Source: Pseudoalteromonas sp. A25
GTDB taxonomy: Bacteria > Pseudomonadota > Gammaproteobacteria > Enterobacterales > Alteromonadaceae
Length of the DNA: 64,000 nucleotides
Direction: 5' to 3'
Assembly: GCF_009176705.1 (NCBI RefSeq)
Contig: NZ_AP021847.1
Location: 786,537-850,536, forward strand
Shown here: one piece after another, positions 8,552 through 18,022 of the stretch
How positions within the stretch are numbered: the first letter of the stretch is position 1
Layout of the letters: each line of letters opens with the position of its first letter
The notes under the pieces: generated by a model
What the model was told of the DNA's origin: nothing
What the model saw: the letters and a program-made list of their open reading frames with translations, nothing else
The model's database searches: none
Translations under genes and position numbers: made by a program

Positions 8552-9782
8552 GCTCATTGGCATGTGGCAAATATACTACAAACTGGGCTCCCCCCCATTT
8601 TGAGCGTTCTATTTCGCATCGTCCACCATGCCAAGCAACTATTTTGTCGACAATTGCCAGACCTAAACCGACGCCACCTGAACACTTATTTCGACTCTTA
8701 TCTAATCTAGAAAATGGTTCAAATACTTTGTCACGTTCATGCTCTTCAATGCCTTTACCATCATCACCTACAATAATTTTAACGTCACTAGGCATTTTTT
8801 GTATTGCCACATAGATTTTGCTTTTCCCGTATTTATCCGCATTTCCTAAAAGATTTTGCAACACTCGCGCCATGTAGTAATGCTCTGCTGTAAGCGTTAA
8901 TGCAGGGTAAGAGCAATCAAGTTCAATTTGCTTAATAGTTGTTCTGTGCAGTTTATCGATTTGCTCTTGTACTAAAGCGACAATATCAAACGGTGCAAAC
9001 TTTAGCGTGCTTTGCGCCATTTCTAATCTCGCATAGCTCAGCATTTCATCTATCAAGACTTCCATTTCTTGAACATCTTGAGACATTTGAGGCACTGATT
9101 CGGGGGCTTGCTTTTCTAGCATCGCCAAAGCAAACTTTAACCTAGCCAACGGGGTACGCAATTCATGAGAAACAGCATTAACTAAATGCTTTTGGTTATT
9201 CATTAAGTTTGCCACTTTTGTTGCCATGGTGTGGAATTGACTCGTTAACGTGGCAATCGCTGAAAACCGAGAAGGGGCAATTGAAATATCTAATTGGCCT
9301 TTGGATAACTGCTCTGTGACATATCTAAACTGCGTTAAGTCTCGCCACAGAGGCCGTAGCCAAAACATTAGCAATAAAGCTAGGATCACAAATGAGCATA
9401 ACTTTAGTAAATACTTGGGAATAGTCGCGTGTTCAACCGGCTCGAACGGACCTAACTGTACCACCGTATCGTTGCCTGTTAATAAAAAGCAAAGGAGTGC
9501 CTCATTTTTCTCAGTGTAAGTCGTTAAGACATCACCTTGCAAAAGCCTTGTTTTTTGTTCTGGCAACCATGCAACTTCATCTATTTTATAATGCGCGAGT
9601 GAATCCGGCAGCTGTGTGCTTTGCAACAAGCTTTGTTGTAACTTTTTAGCAACTAGCGAAGCATGACGTAAATCATCAGGTTGCTGATAGACAAACTGCT
9701 GCCAGATAAACTCACTTGCTTGATTAATAGCGATAATACTCACAAACACTACTAAATATAGGCTGAACAACAGTCGAACCAT
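8529..9782 (-). CDS. Sensor histidine kinase, RstB/CpxA-like
   Basis: This 417-residue inner-membrane kinase has membrane segments near residues 5-20 and 130-147 flanking a periplasmic sensor of about 110 residues. A HAMP linker, the H box VSHELRTPLARLKFAL and an ATPase domain with N box NLLGNADKYG, GDDGKGI and GGVGLGLAIV follow. It should phosphorylate the regulator encoded 7 bases upstream. It is the last gene of the four-gene mipA-DUF3019-regulator-kinase operon, which suggests that it responds to an envelope signal. It converges with arfB, overlapping by 23 bases. Confidence 0.9.
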   Translation of the reverse strand: MVRLLFSLYLVVFVSIIAINQASEFIWQQFVYQQPDDLRHASLVAKKLQQSLLQSTQLPDSLAHYKIDEVAWLPEQKTRLLQGDVLTTYTEKNEALLCFLLTGNDTVVQLGPFEPVEHATIPKYLLKLCSFVILALLLMFWLRPLWRDLTQFRYVTEQLSKGQLDISIAPSRFSAIATLTSQFHTMATKVANLMNNQKHLVNAVSHELRTPLARLKFALAMLEKQAPESVPQMSQDVQEMEVLIDEMLSYARLEMAQSTLKFAPFDIVALVQEQIDKLHRTTIKQIELDCSYPALTLTAEHYYMARVLQNLLGNADKYGKSKIYVAIQKMPSDVKIIVGDDGKGIEEHERDKVFEPFSRLDKSRNKCSGGVGLGLAIVDKIVAWHGGRCEIERSKWGGAQFVVYLPHANEPKTLSCP

Positions 9783-9789
9783 CTAAAAC

Positions 9790-10479
9790 CTATCCCCAAG
9801 CAGATTTAGAGCACAAGTAACCTTTACCCCAAACAGTGATCAATCTTTGCGGTTGCTCCAAGTTATCATTCAGTTTTTTACGTAACCGAGAGATCCTTAC
9901 ATCAACACTGCGATCAAGGCCATCATACTCACGCCCCACCACGTGTCTGTATATATATTCACGACTTTGCGTTTCTCCTGCGCGACTAGCCAAAGCCCAG
10001 AGCAAATCAAACTCGTAGCTGGTCAGCTCTACCTCTTGCTCATCAAGTGTTACTTTACGACTCGCTTTATTGATACTCAATTGCCCCAAATTTAACTGCT
10101 CACTACTATTTATCACTGCGCTATTGCGTCTTAATAACGCATTGACCCGAGCCAATAAAACATGGGGTTCAACAGGCTTAATAACATAGTCATCAGCCCC
10201 TATCTCTAGTCCCCTTACTTGATCAAAGTCACTGTCTTTTGCCGTTAAAAACAAAATGGGGCCCTGATAATCAGGGCGTACATGGCGACAAACACTAAAC
10301 CCATCGCGTCTGGGTAGCATAATATCTAGCACCACAACATCAGGTTGGACAGCGACAATATCCTTACACGCTTGCTCTCCATCATGCACTTGGGTCACAG
10401 CAAAACCATGACTTTGCAAAAACTGTGCAGTGAGATCAGCCAAGCGAATATCGTCTTCAACAAGCATCACATGGGCCAT
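9790..10479 (-). CDS. OmpR-family response regulator, RstA-like
   Basis: This protein of about 229 residues has a receiver domain (acidic pair VEDD, phosphoacceptor VVLDIMLPRRDG, lysine VIKPVEP) and a winged-helix DNA-binding domain ending in ITVWGKGYLCSK. I chose the ATG at 10479 over the longer start because it follows GGAG at good spacing. It also overlaps the stop of the DUF3019 gene as TAATG, and the protein then begins MAHVMLVEDD like its relatives. It is co-transcribed with mipA, the DUF3019 gene and the kinase, so it probably regulates this operon among other targets. Confidence 0.92.
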   Translation of the reverse strand: MAHVMLVEDDIRLADLTAQFLQSHGFAVTQVHDGEQACKDIVAVQPDVVVLDIMLPRRDGFSVCRHVRPDYQGPILFLTAKDSDFDQVRGLEIGADDYVIKPVEPHVLLARVNALLRRNSAVINSSEQLNLGQLSINKASRKVTLDEQEVELTSYEFDLLWALASRAGETQSREYIYRHVVGREYDGLDRSVDVRISRLRKKLNDNLEQPQRLITVWGKGYLCSKSAWG

Positions 10480-10877
10480 TAGAAAATACTCCAATCTGTT
10501 TTTAATTTGCGGCGATATTGACGGCTTACCGCAGCATTTACATTAATAATCTGCTGGGCAAGCAAGTCATTTTTATTGTCAAGCAAACGAAAATTCATAT
10601 TTTTTTGTAGTGAAATATCAAGTTGCTCATTCACAAACTGCTTCGCTTGCCAACATCGCAGTTTGGTTTGCTCCTGATATAAACATGCATTAATGGGGGC
10701 CATAGTCTGCCAGTGCAGCTTAATGGTCATTTGGCATAATTCTCCCAACTGGCGAACAATACATGTGATTGGCTTTATTTCTAGTAACGTTTGCCTTGAA
10801 TTTGTCTCTACAGCCATCGACTGCGCAGAGCTCACAATCAATGCCAGCGCAACTACCGGATACGCTTTAAAATTCAT
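10479..10877 (-). CDS. DUF3019 family periplasmic protein
   Basis: From the ATG at 10877 this protein has about 132 residues, with a signal peptide (MNFKAYPVVALALIVSSAQSMA) and a small domain containing three or four cysteines (CIVRQLGELCQ, ACLYQEQTKLRCW). The pattern LLEIKPITCIV, LHW and LRCW is typical of DUF3019 proteins found next to MipA/OmpV and an OmpR-type two-component system in marine gammaproteobacteria. Function is unknown. The start overlaps the end of mipA by 11 bases and the stop overlaps the regulator start, so translation is probably coupled. It may be an accessory factor of the sensor. Confidence 0.75.
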   Translation of the reverse strand: MNFKAYPVVALALIVSSAQSMAVETNSRQTLLEIKPITCIVRQLGELCQMTIKLHWQTMAPINACLYQEQTKLRCWQAKQFVNEQLDISLQKNMNFRLLDNKNDLLAQQIINVNAAVSRQYRRKLKTDWSIF

Positions 10878-11769
10878 ATAGCCCCCCAACAAAGATACTA
10901 CTTGTATGTTGGTGCTTGACCAATGGGCTATCACTAATACCTGCGCCTAAAAATTTATGCTTGGCACTCACTTTAAATTGCCAGCGAGCGTTAAGACGGT
11001 AGTTAAACGCAAGAGCAATAAAAGGGGAGAGTGTACTTTTGCCTTGATAATAAAGCTTCCGATCCTTACTATCGCGACTTCGCAGGCCGTAATAATAATC
11101 TACTAATTGTTCGCTTTGCCAATGTGCCCCAAGCTTTAGCTGCAATTTAGCGCTAATATCATCAGGTAGTGCAATTTGCTGGCTATAAGACAAAGTCGCA
11201 TGCTGACCGTTATACACTCCCTTTAGGTCTTTAAGCCAAGACACTGTAAACTTTGCGCCATCATCAACATACCAATGTGCTAACACGCCAGCATCAATCG
11301 TCCATTTGCGTTTAGAGATATCATCGATACTAATTTTAGGGACAGTGGGAGATAATTCATTATCACTCAACGAGCCATCGGGCACTATCCCGCTATCGAC
11401 TTCAGTACCACTGGCTGCAAAAAAACTGTCGGGTGCTATCAAGTTACGAACATGAAACCGTTCAAAATAAGCTTGCTCTGCATTGGGCTCAACAATGATG
11501 CTCACATCGAAATGGCGAGAACTATTAAAAGTGTAACCTAAGGTTGTGTTGTCCAAAAAAAATCGGTCTCGATAGTAGCTTACGTATGGAATGACCAGCA
11601 ACGGGATATTACCCCCTCCACTCAACGGGTTAGTCAAAACACCAGCGCCAACGGCTAAACCAAATTGCCACTGTCCAACCTCAATACACTCAGTACTTAC
11701 AGGCTCACATGACTGTGCATTCGCATGCAATGTCAGCATAAAACACAGTGTTAATAAAAGCTGTTTCAA
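10867..11769 (-). CDS. MipA/OmpV family outer-membrane protein
   Basis: This outer-membrane beta-barrel protein has about 300 residues. After a signal peptide (LKQLLLTLCFMLTLHANAQS), alternating amphipathic strands run to a C-terminal phenylalanine (SIFVGGLYEF), the usual barrel-insertion signal. I favour the TTG start at 11769, which has a strong GAGGGG six bases upstream and puts the signal peptide at the terminus. An in-frame ATG at 11823 would add 18 residues. The family includes a murein-hydrolase scaffold (MipA) and an osmoregulated porin-like protein (OmpV). It is the first gene of the operon with DUF3019 and a two-component system. Confidence 0.85.
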   Translation of the reverse strand: MKQLLLTLCFMLTLHANAQSCEPVSTECIEVGQWQFGLAVGAGVLTNPLSGGGNIPLLVIPYVSYYRDRFFLDNTTLGYTFNSSRHFDVSIIVEPNAEQAYFERFHVRNLIAPDSFFAASGTEVDSGIVPDGSLSDNELSPTVPKISIDDISKRKWTIDAGVLAHWYVDDGAKFTVSWLKDLKGVYNGQHATLSYSQQIALPDDISAKLQLKLGAHWQSEQLVDYYYGLRSRDSKDRKLYYQGKSTLSPFIALAFNYRLNARWQFKVSAKHKFLGAGISDSPLVKHQHTSSIFVGGLYEF

Positions 11770-11993
11770 GCGTGTCCCCTCAAGGTTATTAGCGTTGTTT
11801 GAAAATGCGAGCAAGCGCTTCATCGGTAAATCACCCTACCTGACAAAAAATGATCTACACACGCTAATTTACCACCGTATTTGCAATTTGCTATCTAGAG
11901 TAACACTTAATAACAATTCACTGTTTAAAGGTAACAGTTATTCAGAGGATATTTTGTACAGTTGTAGCTGAGATTGATAAAAGGAGATATAGA

Positions 11994-14006
11994 ATGTTTT
12001 ACTCACGTTTAATTACGGTTGGTATCAGTGTATTACTCAGTGCCTGTTCAAGTGATAACGATACTGCAGATAAAAAAACGGATAGCTTGCCACAACTCAA
12101 TGGTATTAAGGTGTCCACCCAACCTCTGACAAAAGCCAGCGCAGAGCAATTTGCAATGCACCTAAAAAATGGTTTATTCATGCGCCACTATGAATACACC
12201 TCACCAAGTCAACCAACAAGTAGTAACGAGTCAAATGCTGACTCATCGGCTATAACAGCAACGTCCTCAAGCACCAATGTACAAGAACAAGGCGTAGACG
12301 AAGCTGATAGAATTAAATATGACGGCCAATATATGTACATTAGTGCAAGCACTGCACATAACCTTCAAGCTCCAGAGCAACCCAATCAATATGTTCGCAT
12401 TATGAAACGCGATGAGTCAGGTGATATTAATCAAGTAAAAGAAGTTATCAGTACTCATTCTGAATATCAGAATCAGAAACTGTACCTCCATAATAAAACG
12501 CTTGCTGTGCTGAATCATGACATGGGATGGTTTGGTATCAGTTTACCTGAACCACAGCTGTCTGCTAGCTCTTCGATTGCTGCACCCACCGCACAACAAT
12601 TTGAGCTGAGTTTGATGGATGTGAGCATTCCTGAGCAAACGACTGTAAAGGCCCATTACACTATTGATGGACAGCTAATAGATACCAGGGTAGTGGACGG
12701 TCAGCTTTACATCGTCAGTAATTTTCACCCTAAATTCGATGGTTTTGTTGGCATTGATAACAGTGAGCAAAGCAAGCTTGCTGACTACAAAGCCATACAG
12801 CAGTTAAATGTTGAGCAGCTCTTACCATCGATACAAAATAACTTAAATGAGCAAACCCAAGCTCTCTTCAATCCTGCCGATTGTTATATAAATCAAGATG
12901 CAAACCAAAATGATGGTTATGACGCCGTCATGACGCTGACTAAAATATCACTAGCAGATCCAACTCAACAAAGTTCTATATGCGTTAACACCTATATAGA
13001 AGGTTTATATGCGTCAAAACAAGCACTCTATGCGTACAGCACACACTACAACGAAGGCGCTTCAAGCTCGGTTATTCATAAATTCACCCTAGCTGATAGT
13101 ACACTTGATTACACTGCAACAGGACAAGTGACGGGTCATTTTGGTTGGAATAGCCCCAATTTGCGCTTTAGCGAAAACCAACAGTTTTTGCGAGTGGTAA
13201 CCACTGATGGTAACAATATGGATGGATTCAATCACAAACTATTTGTTCTAGAACAACAAGGTAATCAACTTGCGACTATTAGCGAGCTGCCAAACGCGTC
13301 TCAACCAACCCAAATAGGTAAGGTCAACGGCAAAGGCATCGTAGATGAGGATATTTATGCGGTAAGATTTGTAGAAGATAGAGCCTACGTCGTTACCTTT
13401 AAACAAACCGATCCCTTGTATGTGATTGACCTATCAAATGCGCAAGCTCCCATTATCAGCGGTGCACTTGAGATCCCCGGTTACTCATCTTACCTACACC
13501 CCGTGGGTGATCACTTATTGCTTGGCGTAGGCCAACACGTAAACGATTTAGATAGTGACTTGCCTGTCATCGCTCAAGGCACACAAGTCAGCTTATTCGA
13601 TATAAGTGATATTAATAACCCACTGCAGCTCAATGTACACAAGTTTGACAATGCCTACTCCGCAGTCGAGTCGAACTATCACGCATTTAGCATACTAAAA
13701 ATGAATGATGGTCAATATCGCTTCACTTTACCGATAGAAAAATGGCATAACACAACTTCAAGCTCCTCATCAGACACGTGGTCAAGAGAGAATGCTTTAG
13801 CAGCATTTGAACTAGACCCTAATGAAAAGCAAATGAATTACATAGGCCGTAGTGTGATTACGTATCCTGATAGTGACACCATACCATATATCTGGTCAGG
13901 TAATGACCGTGCAATCATTCACCAAAATGACTTGTATTACATCCATGGTAACTATATTTGGCAAAGTGACTGGCTTGCTCCAGCTAAAAATACAGGCCCG
14001 CTCTAA
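11994..14006 (+). CDS. Beta-propeller domain lipoprotein
   Basis: This 670-residue protein has a type II signal peptide with a lipobox, VLLSACSSD, so it is probably a lipoprotein. After a Ser/Thr-rich linker it has the signature NVQEQGVDEADRIKYDGQYMYI of the secreted beta-propeller family PF09826. Repeated strand motifs follow (for example IVDEDIYAVRFVEDRAYVVTFKQTDPLYVIDLS). The role of the family is unknown, and binding or scaffolding at the cell surface is the usual guess. The gene is divergent from mipA and has AAAGGAG upstream of the ATG at 11994. Confidence 0.85.
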   Translation: MFYSRLITVGISVLLSACSSDNDTADKKTDSLPQLNGIKVSTQPLTKASAEQFAMHLKNGLFMRHYEYTSPSQPTSSNESNADSSAITATSSSTNVQEQGVDEADRIKYDGQYMYISASTAHNLQAPEQPNQYVRIMKRDESGDINQVKEVISTHSEYQNQKLYLHNKTLAVLNHDMGWFGISLPEPQLSASSSIAAPTAQQFELSLMDVSIPEQTTVKAHYTIDGQLIDTRVVDGQLYIVSNFHPKFDGFVGIDNSEQSKLADYKAIQQLNVEQLLPSIQNNLNEQTQALFNPADCYINQDANQNDGYDAVMTLTKISLADPTQQSSICVNTYIEGLYASKQALYAYSTHYNEGASSSVIHKFTLADSTLDYTATGQVTGHFGWNSPNLRFSENQQFLRVVTTDGNNMDGFNHKLFVLEQQGNQLATISELPNASQPTQIGKVNGKGIVDEDIYAVRFVEDRAYVVTFKQTDPLYVIDLSNAQAPIISGALEIPGYSSYLHPVGDHLLLGVGQHVNDLDSDLPVIAQGTQVSLFDISDINNPLQLNVHKFDNAYSAVESNYHAFSILKMNDGQYRFTLPIEKWHNTTSSSSSDTWSRENALAAFELDPNEKQMNYIGRSVITYPDSDTIPYIWSGNDRAIIHQNDLYYIHGNYIWQSDWLAPAKNTGPL

Positions 14007-14017
14007 GTTGCTAAAAA

Positions 14018-14052
14018 GTAAAAGATACCATCGATAGGCTGGTATCTTTTAC
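14018..14052. terminator. Bidirectional terminator
   Basis: A perfect 13-base stem (GTAAAAGATACCA paired with TGGTATCTTTTAC, 9-base loop) lies between the convergent genes ending at 14006 and 14065. A/T-rich runs at the stem ends let it act in both directions. Confidence 0.75.
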
Positions 14053-14064
14053 TCACCTCACTTT

Positions 14065-15642
14065 TTAGCTTCTTTTACCCTCAAGTAATTCAGCAATTTT
14101 TTTACGCACCACTGGGTTTTGCGTCTGACTTTGTAGCTGTTGAAGCCTTGCCATGTTTGCAGCACTTAAACTATGCCCAGCTTCAAGCATGGTACGGGTA
14201 AAGGCCGCTACAAACTTAGGCTGAGGGGATGCCAAAAGCGCCGACACCACCTGGTCCTGATAATCAGCGTGCTTACTCAAAACTTTAATACTATTCAGTT
14301 TGGTTGAGTCATCACTGCTACTTAGTAGAGGGGGCAGTTGTGCAAGTAGGCGAGTGTCTTTACTATTTGCAACCGCCAAAATTGTCGTTGATAAATTAAA
14401 TTTCTCTTTAATATTATGTTGCAGGTAACGCTTCACATTGACCGCTTGTTCTGGTGAAAAATACGCCATGGTTCCCAAGCTTAACAAAGCTGTATTCGCC
14501 ACTTGATGATTTGGTTGCTCGGCTATAGATTGCAAGGTTTGGACTGATAGCGCACTCGATGCACCAAAACGACCCAATGCCATAGCCAACTTGTGTTTAT
14601 CTAAGTCAGACGTTTGCTCAAACTGGATAAGATCAACCAACACAGCTTCGGCTTGAGGGGTCTGTAACTTTTGCAAAGCATAAATAATGGCCGAGCTTGA
14701 ATCTGGCATCGCATTTAACAATGCTTGAATTTCATAAGCGCTATAGCTATCAACCAAATATTGGCCAACAGCTTGTGCAAGCTCCACTGATAAAGACGCT
14801 TTTAACTCCACCAACGCTGCTTTAAAAGTGCTTTCGTCTGATATTTCGTGCTGTCTAGTTTGTAACTGTTCAGTGATTAAGTGCGCATTTACATTTGGAC
14901 CTTTACTGGTAAGTGCCTGAAACGAATTGGCTACCTTGGTCACACTCACGCTTTGTTCAACAATATAATTTTGCTGTTGCTGCCAGTGCAACGTGTTGAT
15001 ATAGCTTAGTTTTTCTATATCGCCAGAAGGCGTAATTAACAACTGCCAATCTTGTTGTTCTTTTTTAGGTTTATGATTGGCGTTATGGTAAGTGATCTCC
15101 TGCGCTTGGCGAACAATTGTATTGTCTATTTGTTCATACTGGTAACTAACCTTGCGTTGAGCTTCTTCAATAATTAATGGCTGACTTAAATCATAACTGA
15201 GTAAATCAAAGATCTGATTAACGACCTGCAGTGTATGCTCACTCGGTAAACCAAGTAAGTCAAGTTGTTCAAAACGATGTTGTTGCTGCTCAACGGTAAA
15301 AGGTAAAGTGTTAACCAAAGGCACAACCTTATTGTCTTGGGTATAAGCAATATCATTCAGTTGACCAAGCAATAAGTTTATATCACTTTGTTTTTGTAGC
15401 TGCATATGCCAACTAAGCTGCGAATGCGATAACACGACCTGGCTATCAGAGCGAATAGAAGAATCAACTTGCACAAAGTAAGTAAATTGATTTACCTCTT
15501 CTTTAGCATCAAAAGCAAATGTATCCGCACGCCCCGCTAACTGGCTTGACGTGTTATTAGAAGAGGGTTGACTCATCCAGTAACCAACAACAGCGGCTAT
15601 GGATAAAACGAAAAGACTTACAACAAACACTCTAATTTTCAT
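14065..15642 (-). CDS. Secreted or membrane-anchored HEAT-repeat-like protein
   Basis: This 525-residue protein has an N-terminal hydrophobic segment (VFVVSLFVLSIAAVVGYWM) that is a signal anchor or signal peptide. Residues 40-250 look beta-rich, with many aromatic and Gln residues. Residues 265-520 are alpha-helical with repeating patterns (SSAIIYALQKLQTPQAEAVLVDLI, VANTALLSLGTMAYFSPEQAV) typical of HEAT or armadillo solenoids. A beta N-terminal sheet followed by a helical solenoid is the order found in vitellogenin-type lipid-transfer modules, but that resemblance is structural guesswork. It is the second gene of an operon with the secreted protein at 15685-16656, and AGGAG precedes its start. 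Confidence 0.65.
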   Translation of the reverse strand: MKIRVFVVSLFVLSIAAVVGYWMSQPSSNNTSSQLAGRADTFAFDAKEEVNQFTYFVQVDSSIRSDSQVVLSHSQLSWHMQLQKQSDINLLLGQLNDIAYTQDNKVVPLVNTLPFTVEQQQHRFEQLDLLGLPSEHTLQVVNQIFDLLSYDLSQPLIIEEAQRKVSYQYEQIDNTIVRQAQEITYHNANHKPKKEQQDWQLLITPSGDIEKLSYINTLHWQQQQNYIVEQSVSVTKVANSFQALTSKGPNVNAHLITEQLQTRQHEISDESTFKAALVELKASLSVELAQAVGQYLVDSYSAYEIQALLNAMPDSSSAIIYALQKLQTPQAEAVLVDLIQFEQTSDLDKHKLAMALGRFGASSALSVQTLQSIAEQPNHQVANTALLSLGTMAYFSPEQAVNVKRYLQHNIKEKFNLSTTILAVANSKDTRLLAQLPPLLSSSDDSTKLNSIKVLSKHADYQDQVVSALLASPQPKFVAAFTRTMLEAGHSLSAANMARLQQLQSQTQNPVVRKKIAELLEGKRS

Positions 15643-15657
15643 AACATACTCCTAAAA

Positions 15658-15676
15658 TGGCGGCGTTTAGCCGCCA
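15658..15676 (-). terminator. Intercistronic hairpin (attenuator or partial terminator)
   Basis: A GC-rich 7-base stem (TGGCGGC with GCCGCCA, 5-base loop) lies in the 42-base gap between the two minus-strand genes. On the minus strand it is followed by TTTT and then by the AGGAG of the next gene. It could lower read-through into the solenoid gene or stabilise the upstream message. Confidence 0.6.
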
Positions 15677-15684
15677 CATAAAAA

Positions 15685-16656
15685 TTAAAGTTGTTCCCAG
15701 CTAGGGCTTGCGTACTCGTAGAACGTTCTTTCACGCTCATAAAGTGGCTTCCACTTCATGATATCTACGTTAAACACCAATAAGCCCCAAAGCTTTTTAC
15801 AATAGCCTTGAATTTTTCCGTCTCCCCCTGATAGCTTCCCAGATACTTTAAGCTCCAAAAAGCCCTCTTCACGAACTTGTTCATCAACCACAACACGACG
15901 AATGCCCGCTTCAACGTAGCCCTTACCTTTAACCTTAAGCAAGCTCAGCTTACCTTTCACACCAGCTTCAGCAATACCATGACCAAACGAGCCATAAGCC
16001 GCGCTTGATACTACACCACCGACATATGGCTCAACAGACGCATAAATGTAATCAGGGCGTCGCACGCCATCAACCTCAAAAGGTTCTTCATTGCCATGTC
16101 CGCCTATTACACCACCTACAGTAAAGTCTGCACCGGCTTCAATACCAGCGCCAAACTTAACACCTAGCTTTAATAAACCTAATGGGTCTAATGGCAATTC
16201 TAATTTTGGTTTAATAGGCTCGGGGATCAAATCAAAATAATATTCAATCGGATAAGTAACAGATGCATCAAGCAAATCATCACAGTTAGGCTTAAACGCA
16301 GCCACAGAGTCTTCACCAACCGTTAAGTTAAAGCTCATACCTTGCGTACAGTCTAACTTTGAAGGGTTAAAAGAAAACTCTACAAAGCCAATGGCCATTT
16401 TAAAGTTACGGTTATGTAACTTAAGCCAGTTACCAGCCTGATAAAAGCCACTTGTAGCGCCATTGGCAACGCTGTCAACAAACATCCAACCTTGCTGATC
16501 ACGATACTGATGAGTTCTGCCTACCGCATTGTTTTTTGTCACCACTCGCGACGACTGCTCTACATAGCCAGGATCTTTGTACAAAGAGGCATATGCTGGT
16601 GCAATAGCTAACGCTCCTAATAGTGCACTGAAGCACATAGAAGTAATAGTTTTCAT
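15685..16656 (-). CDS. Secreted protein of unknown function
   Basis: I do not recognise this 323-residue protein. It has a clear signal peptide ending in APAYA (residues 1-23). The mature part is rich in Gly, Val and aromatic residues, contains paired cysteines (near residues 107, 125 and 287) and has long beta-like stretches around residues 165-270 (FGAGIEAGADFTVGGVIGG, VKGKLSLLKVKGKGYVEAGI). It lies first in an operon with the HEAT-like protein. Joint secretion and co-transcription suggest that the two work together at the envelope or outside the cell. Confidence 0.65.
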   Translation of the reverse strand: MKTITSMCFSALLGALAIAPAYASLYKDPGYVEQSSRVVTKNNAVGRTHQYRDQQGWMFVDSVANGATSGFYQAGNWLKLHNRNFKMAIGFVEFSFNPSKLDCTQGMSFNLTVGEDSVAAFKPNCDDLLDASVTYPIEYYFDLIPEPIKPKLELPLDPLGLLKLGVKFGAGIEAGADFTVGGVIGGHGNEEPFEVDGVRRPDYIYASVEPYVGGVVSSAAYGSFGHGIAEAGVKGKLSLLKVKGKGYVEAGIRRVVVDEQVREEGFLELKVSGKLSGGDGKIQGYCKKLWGLLVFNVDIMKWKPLYERERTFYEYASPSWEQL

Positions 16657-16984
16657 TATATTTCCTGTTATAAAAAATCTTAAAGTTTATGAGTAGGCTG
16701 CGCAGCCGAGCGCTAATATAGAGGTGAATGTTTACAGAAAAGTTACAAATAAACCGATTAAAGGTCCAATTGGTAATAAACAGACTTTATCATGAGGTTT
16801 AGAGCAAGCTATCAAAATCAATTAAAATATATTAAAAACAAAAAATTAGAAATGAATCAGTATAAAAAATCAGCATTTACACTTTTGTAAAATGCTCTCA
16901 ATTAGTCAGGCGATTTCAGTTAACGAATATTCTACTCTATGAGTAAAAACCAACCGTTATAACCTTACAAATAACCACGCATTC
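16657..16984. other. Non-coding gap of 328 bases
   Basis: This AT-rich stretch separates two minus-strand units. It should hold the promoter of the secreted-protein operon at its left end, where the ribosome-binding site AGGAAA lies at about 16663. A poly-A-rich tract occurs near 16825-16870. I see no gene, strong hairpin or repeat. Confidence 0.5.
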
Positions 16985-17863
16985 TCAGTGCTCAACCATT
17001 GTTGGGGGCAAAATATCGAAAGATTTTAGTAAATCGTCAAGATAACCCTTCGTCTTTAACTGTGCAGTTTCGGGTAACCAACGTAAATGTGCGTGATAGA
17101 ACTCGGCCGTTTGATAAGCTTTTCTTAAAGCTTGATCGAGCTTTTTCAAAAAAGCTCGGCTTTGTTGAGTGTCGTTACACATCCAGTGACCAACAATGTA
17201 TTTCGGGGCACCGGCTATGTCGTAAACTCGCAACTCTGAGGGTGATTTTTGTAAATGCCTAAATATTGCAGCGGGATAGCCAAGGTAAAAGTCCGCTCTA
17301 CGATGCCTAAACATCTGAAAAGTCATGTCATAATGGTTAGTTCCATCGCGTAGTACTTTATTACTTTCGGGAATTTTATTAATTTGCATATCTAAATAGT
17401 TGCCATAAGACATCGAAGGTGAAAGTACGATTACCGCATTCTTATATTTGTCGAAAATGTTCACTAAAGAACGCACTTCACCGACTTGGTTAAGTAGCTC
17501 AGCGCTCAGCGGGGGAGATTGAATATGCTGATATAAACGGTGACTCAAATAAATATTGATGGGTAAGCTAAACAAATAATTATCGAATCTTTTTGGGGTT
17601 TTAATTCTATTTTGCACACAAACTGATTGTTCTTTTGTCTGCATAGCCTTCAGAGCACGTTTATAGCTGGAGGGAACTAAAGTAACATCTCCTTTATTCA
17701 AAAAACTCATTACTAACAAGTTAGTGTTGTTGCCAATACTCGAAGGGGGGATTTCTTTGCGTAACACACGTAAATCACTTTCATCTTCCACATGCAAAAA
17801 AATCGCATTGGCACAGTAAGAACACATAAAACAGAGCAAACATAACACGCGGATCAACATCAT
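16985..17863 (-). CDS. Periplasmic substrate-binding-like protein, paralogue A
   Basis: This secreted protein has about 292 residues, with a signal peptide (MMLIRVLCLLCFMCSYCANA) and a mature domain like the type 2 periplasmic binding fold. It is similar throughout to the next gene: NIYLSHRLYQH against NIYLSRRLYQH, RALKAMQTKEQSVCVQNRIK against RALKDMRTTENVICMTNRVK, and HLRWLPE against HLKWLPE. The pair resembles the TIGR02285 group of uncharacterised binding-protein-like proteins. There is no transporter nearby. I prefer the ATG at 17863 to the upstream GTG. Confidence 0.75.
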   Translation of the reverse strand: MMLIRVLCLLCFMCSYCANAIFLHVEDESDLRVLRKEIPPSSIGNNTNLLVMSFLNKGDVTLVPSSYKRALKAMQTKEQSVCVQNRIKTPKRFDNYLFSLPINIYLSHRLYQHIQSPPLSAELLNQVGEVRSLVNIFDKYKNAVIVLSPSMSYGNYLDMQINKIPESNKVLRDGTNHYDMTFQMFRHRRADFYLGYPAAIFRHLQKSPSELRVYDIAGAPKYIVGHWMCNDTQQSRAFLKKLDQALRKAYQTAEFYHAHLRWLPETAQLKTKGYLDDLLKSFDILPPTMVEH

Positions 17864-18022
17864 CGAATACAACACACTTCATAATTCACACTTACTAGCA
17901 TAGGCTATCAAGCACTAAAAGTGCTAGTCTAAATTAATGCAAAATAAGCAATGACTAATAGAATACGTAATGATGGGGTGATGATATAAAGCGATAGCCC
18001 ATTTTTACACCTCAACGTTTTT

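Noticed and set aside
10479..10934. Longer N-terminus for the DUF3019 protein
   Set aside because: The extra 19 residues precede a clear signal peptide and overlap further into mipA. The ATG at 10877 is the better start.
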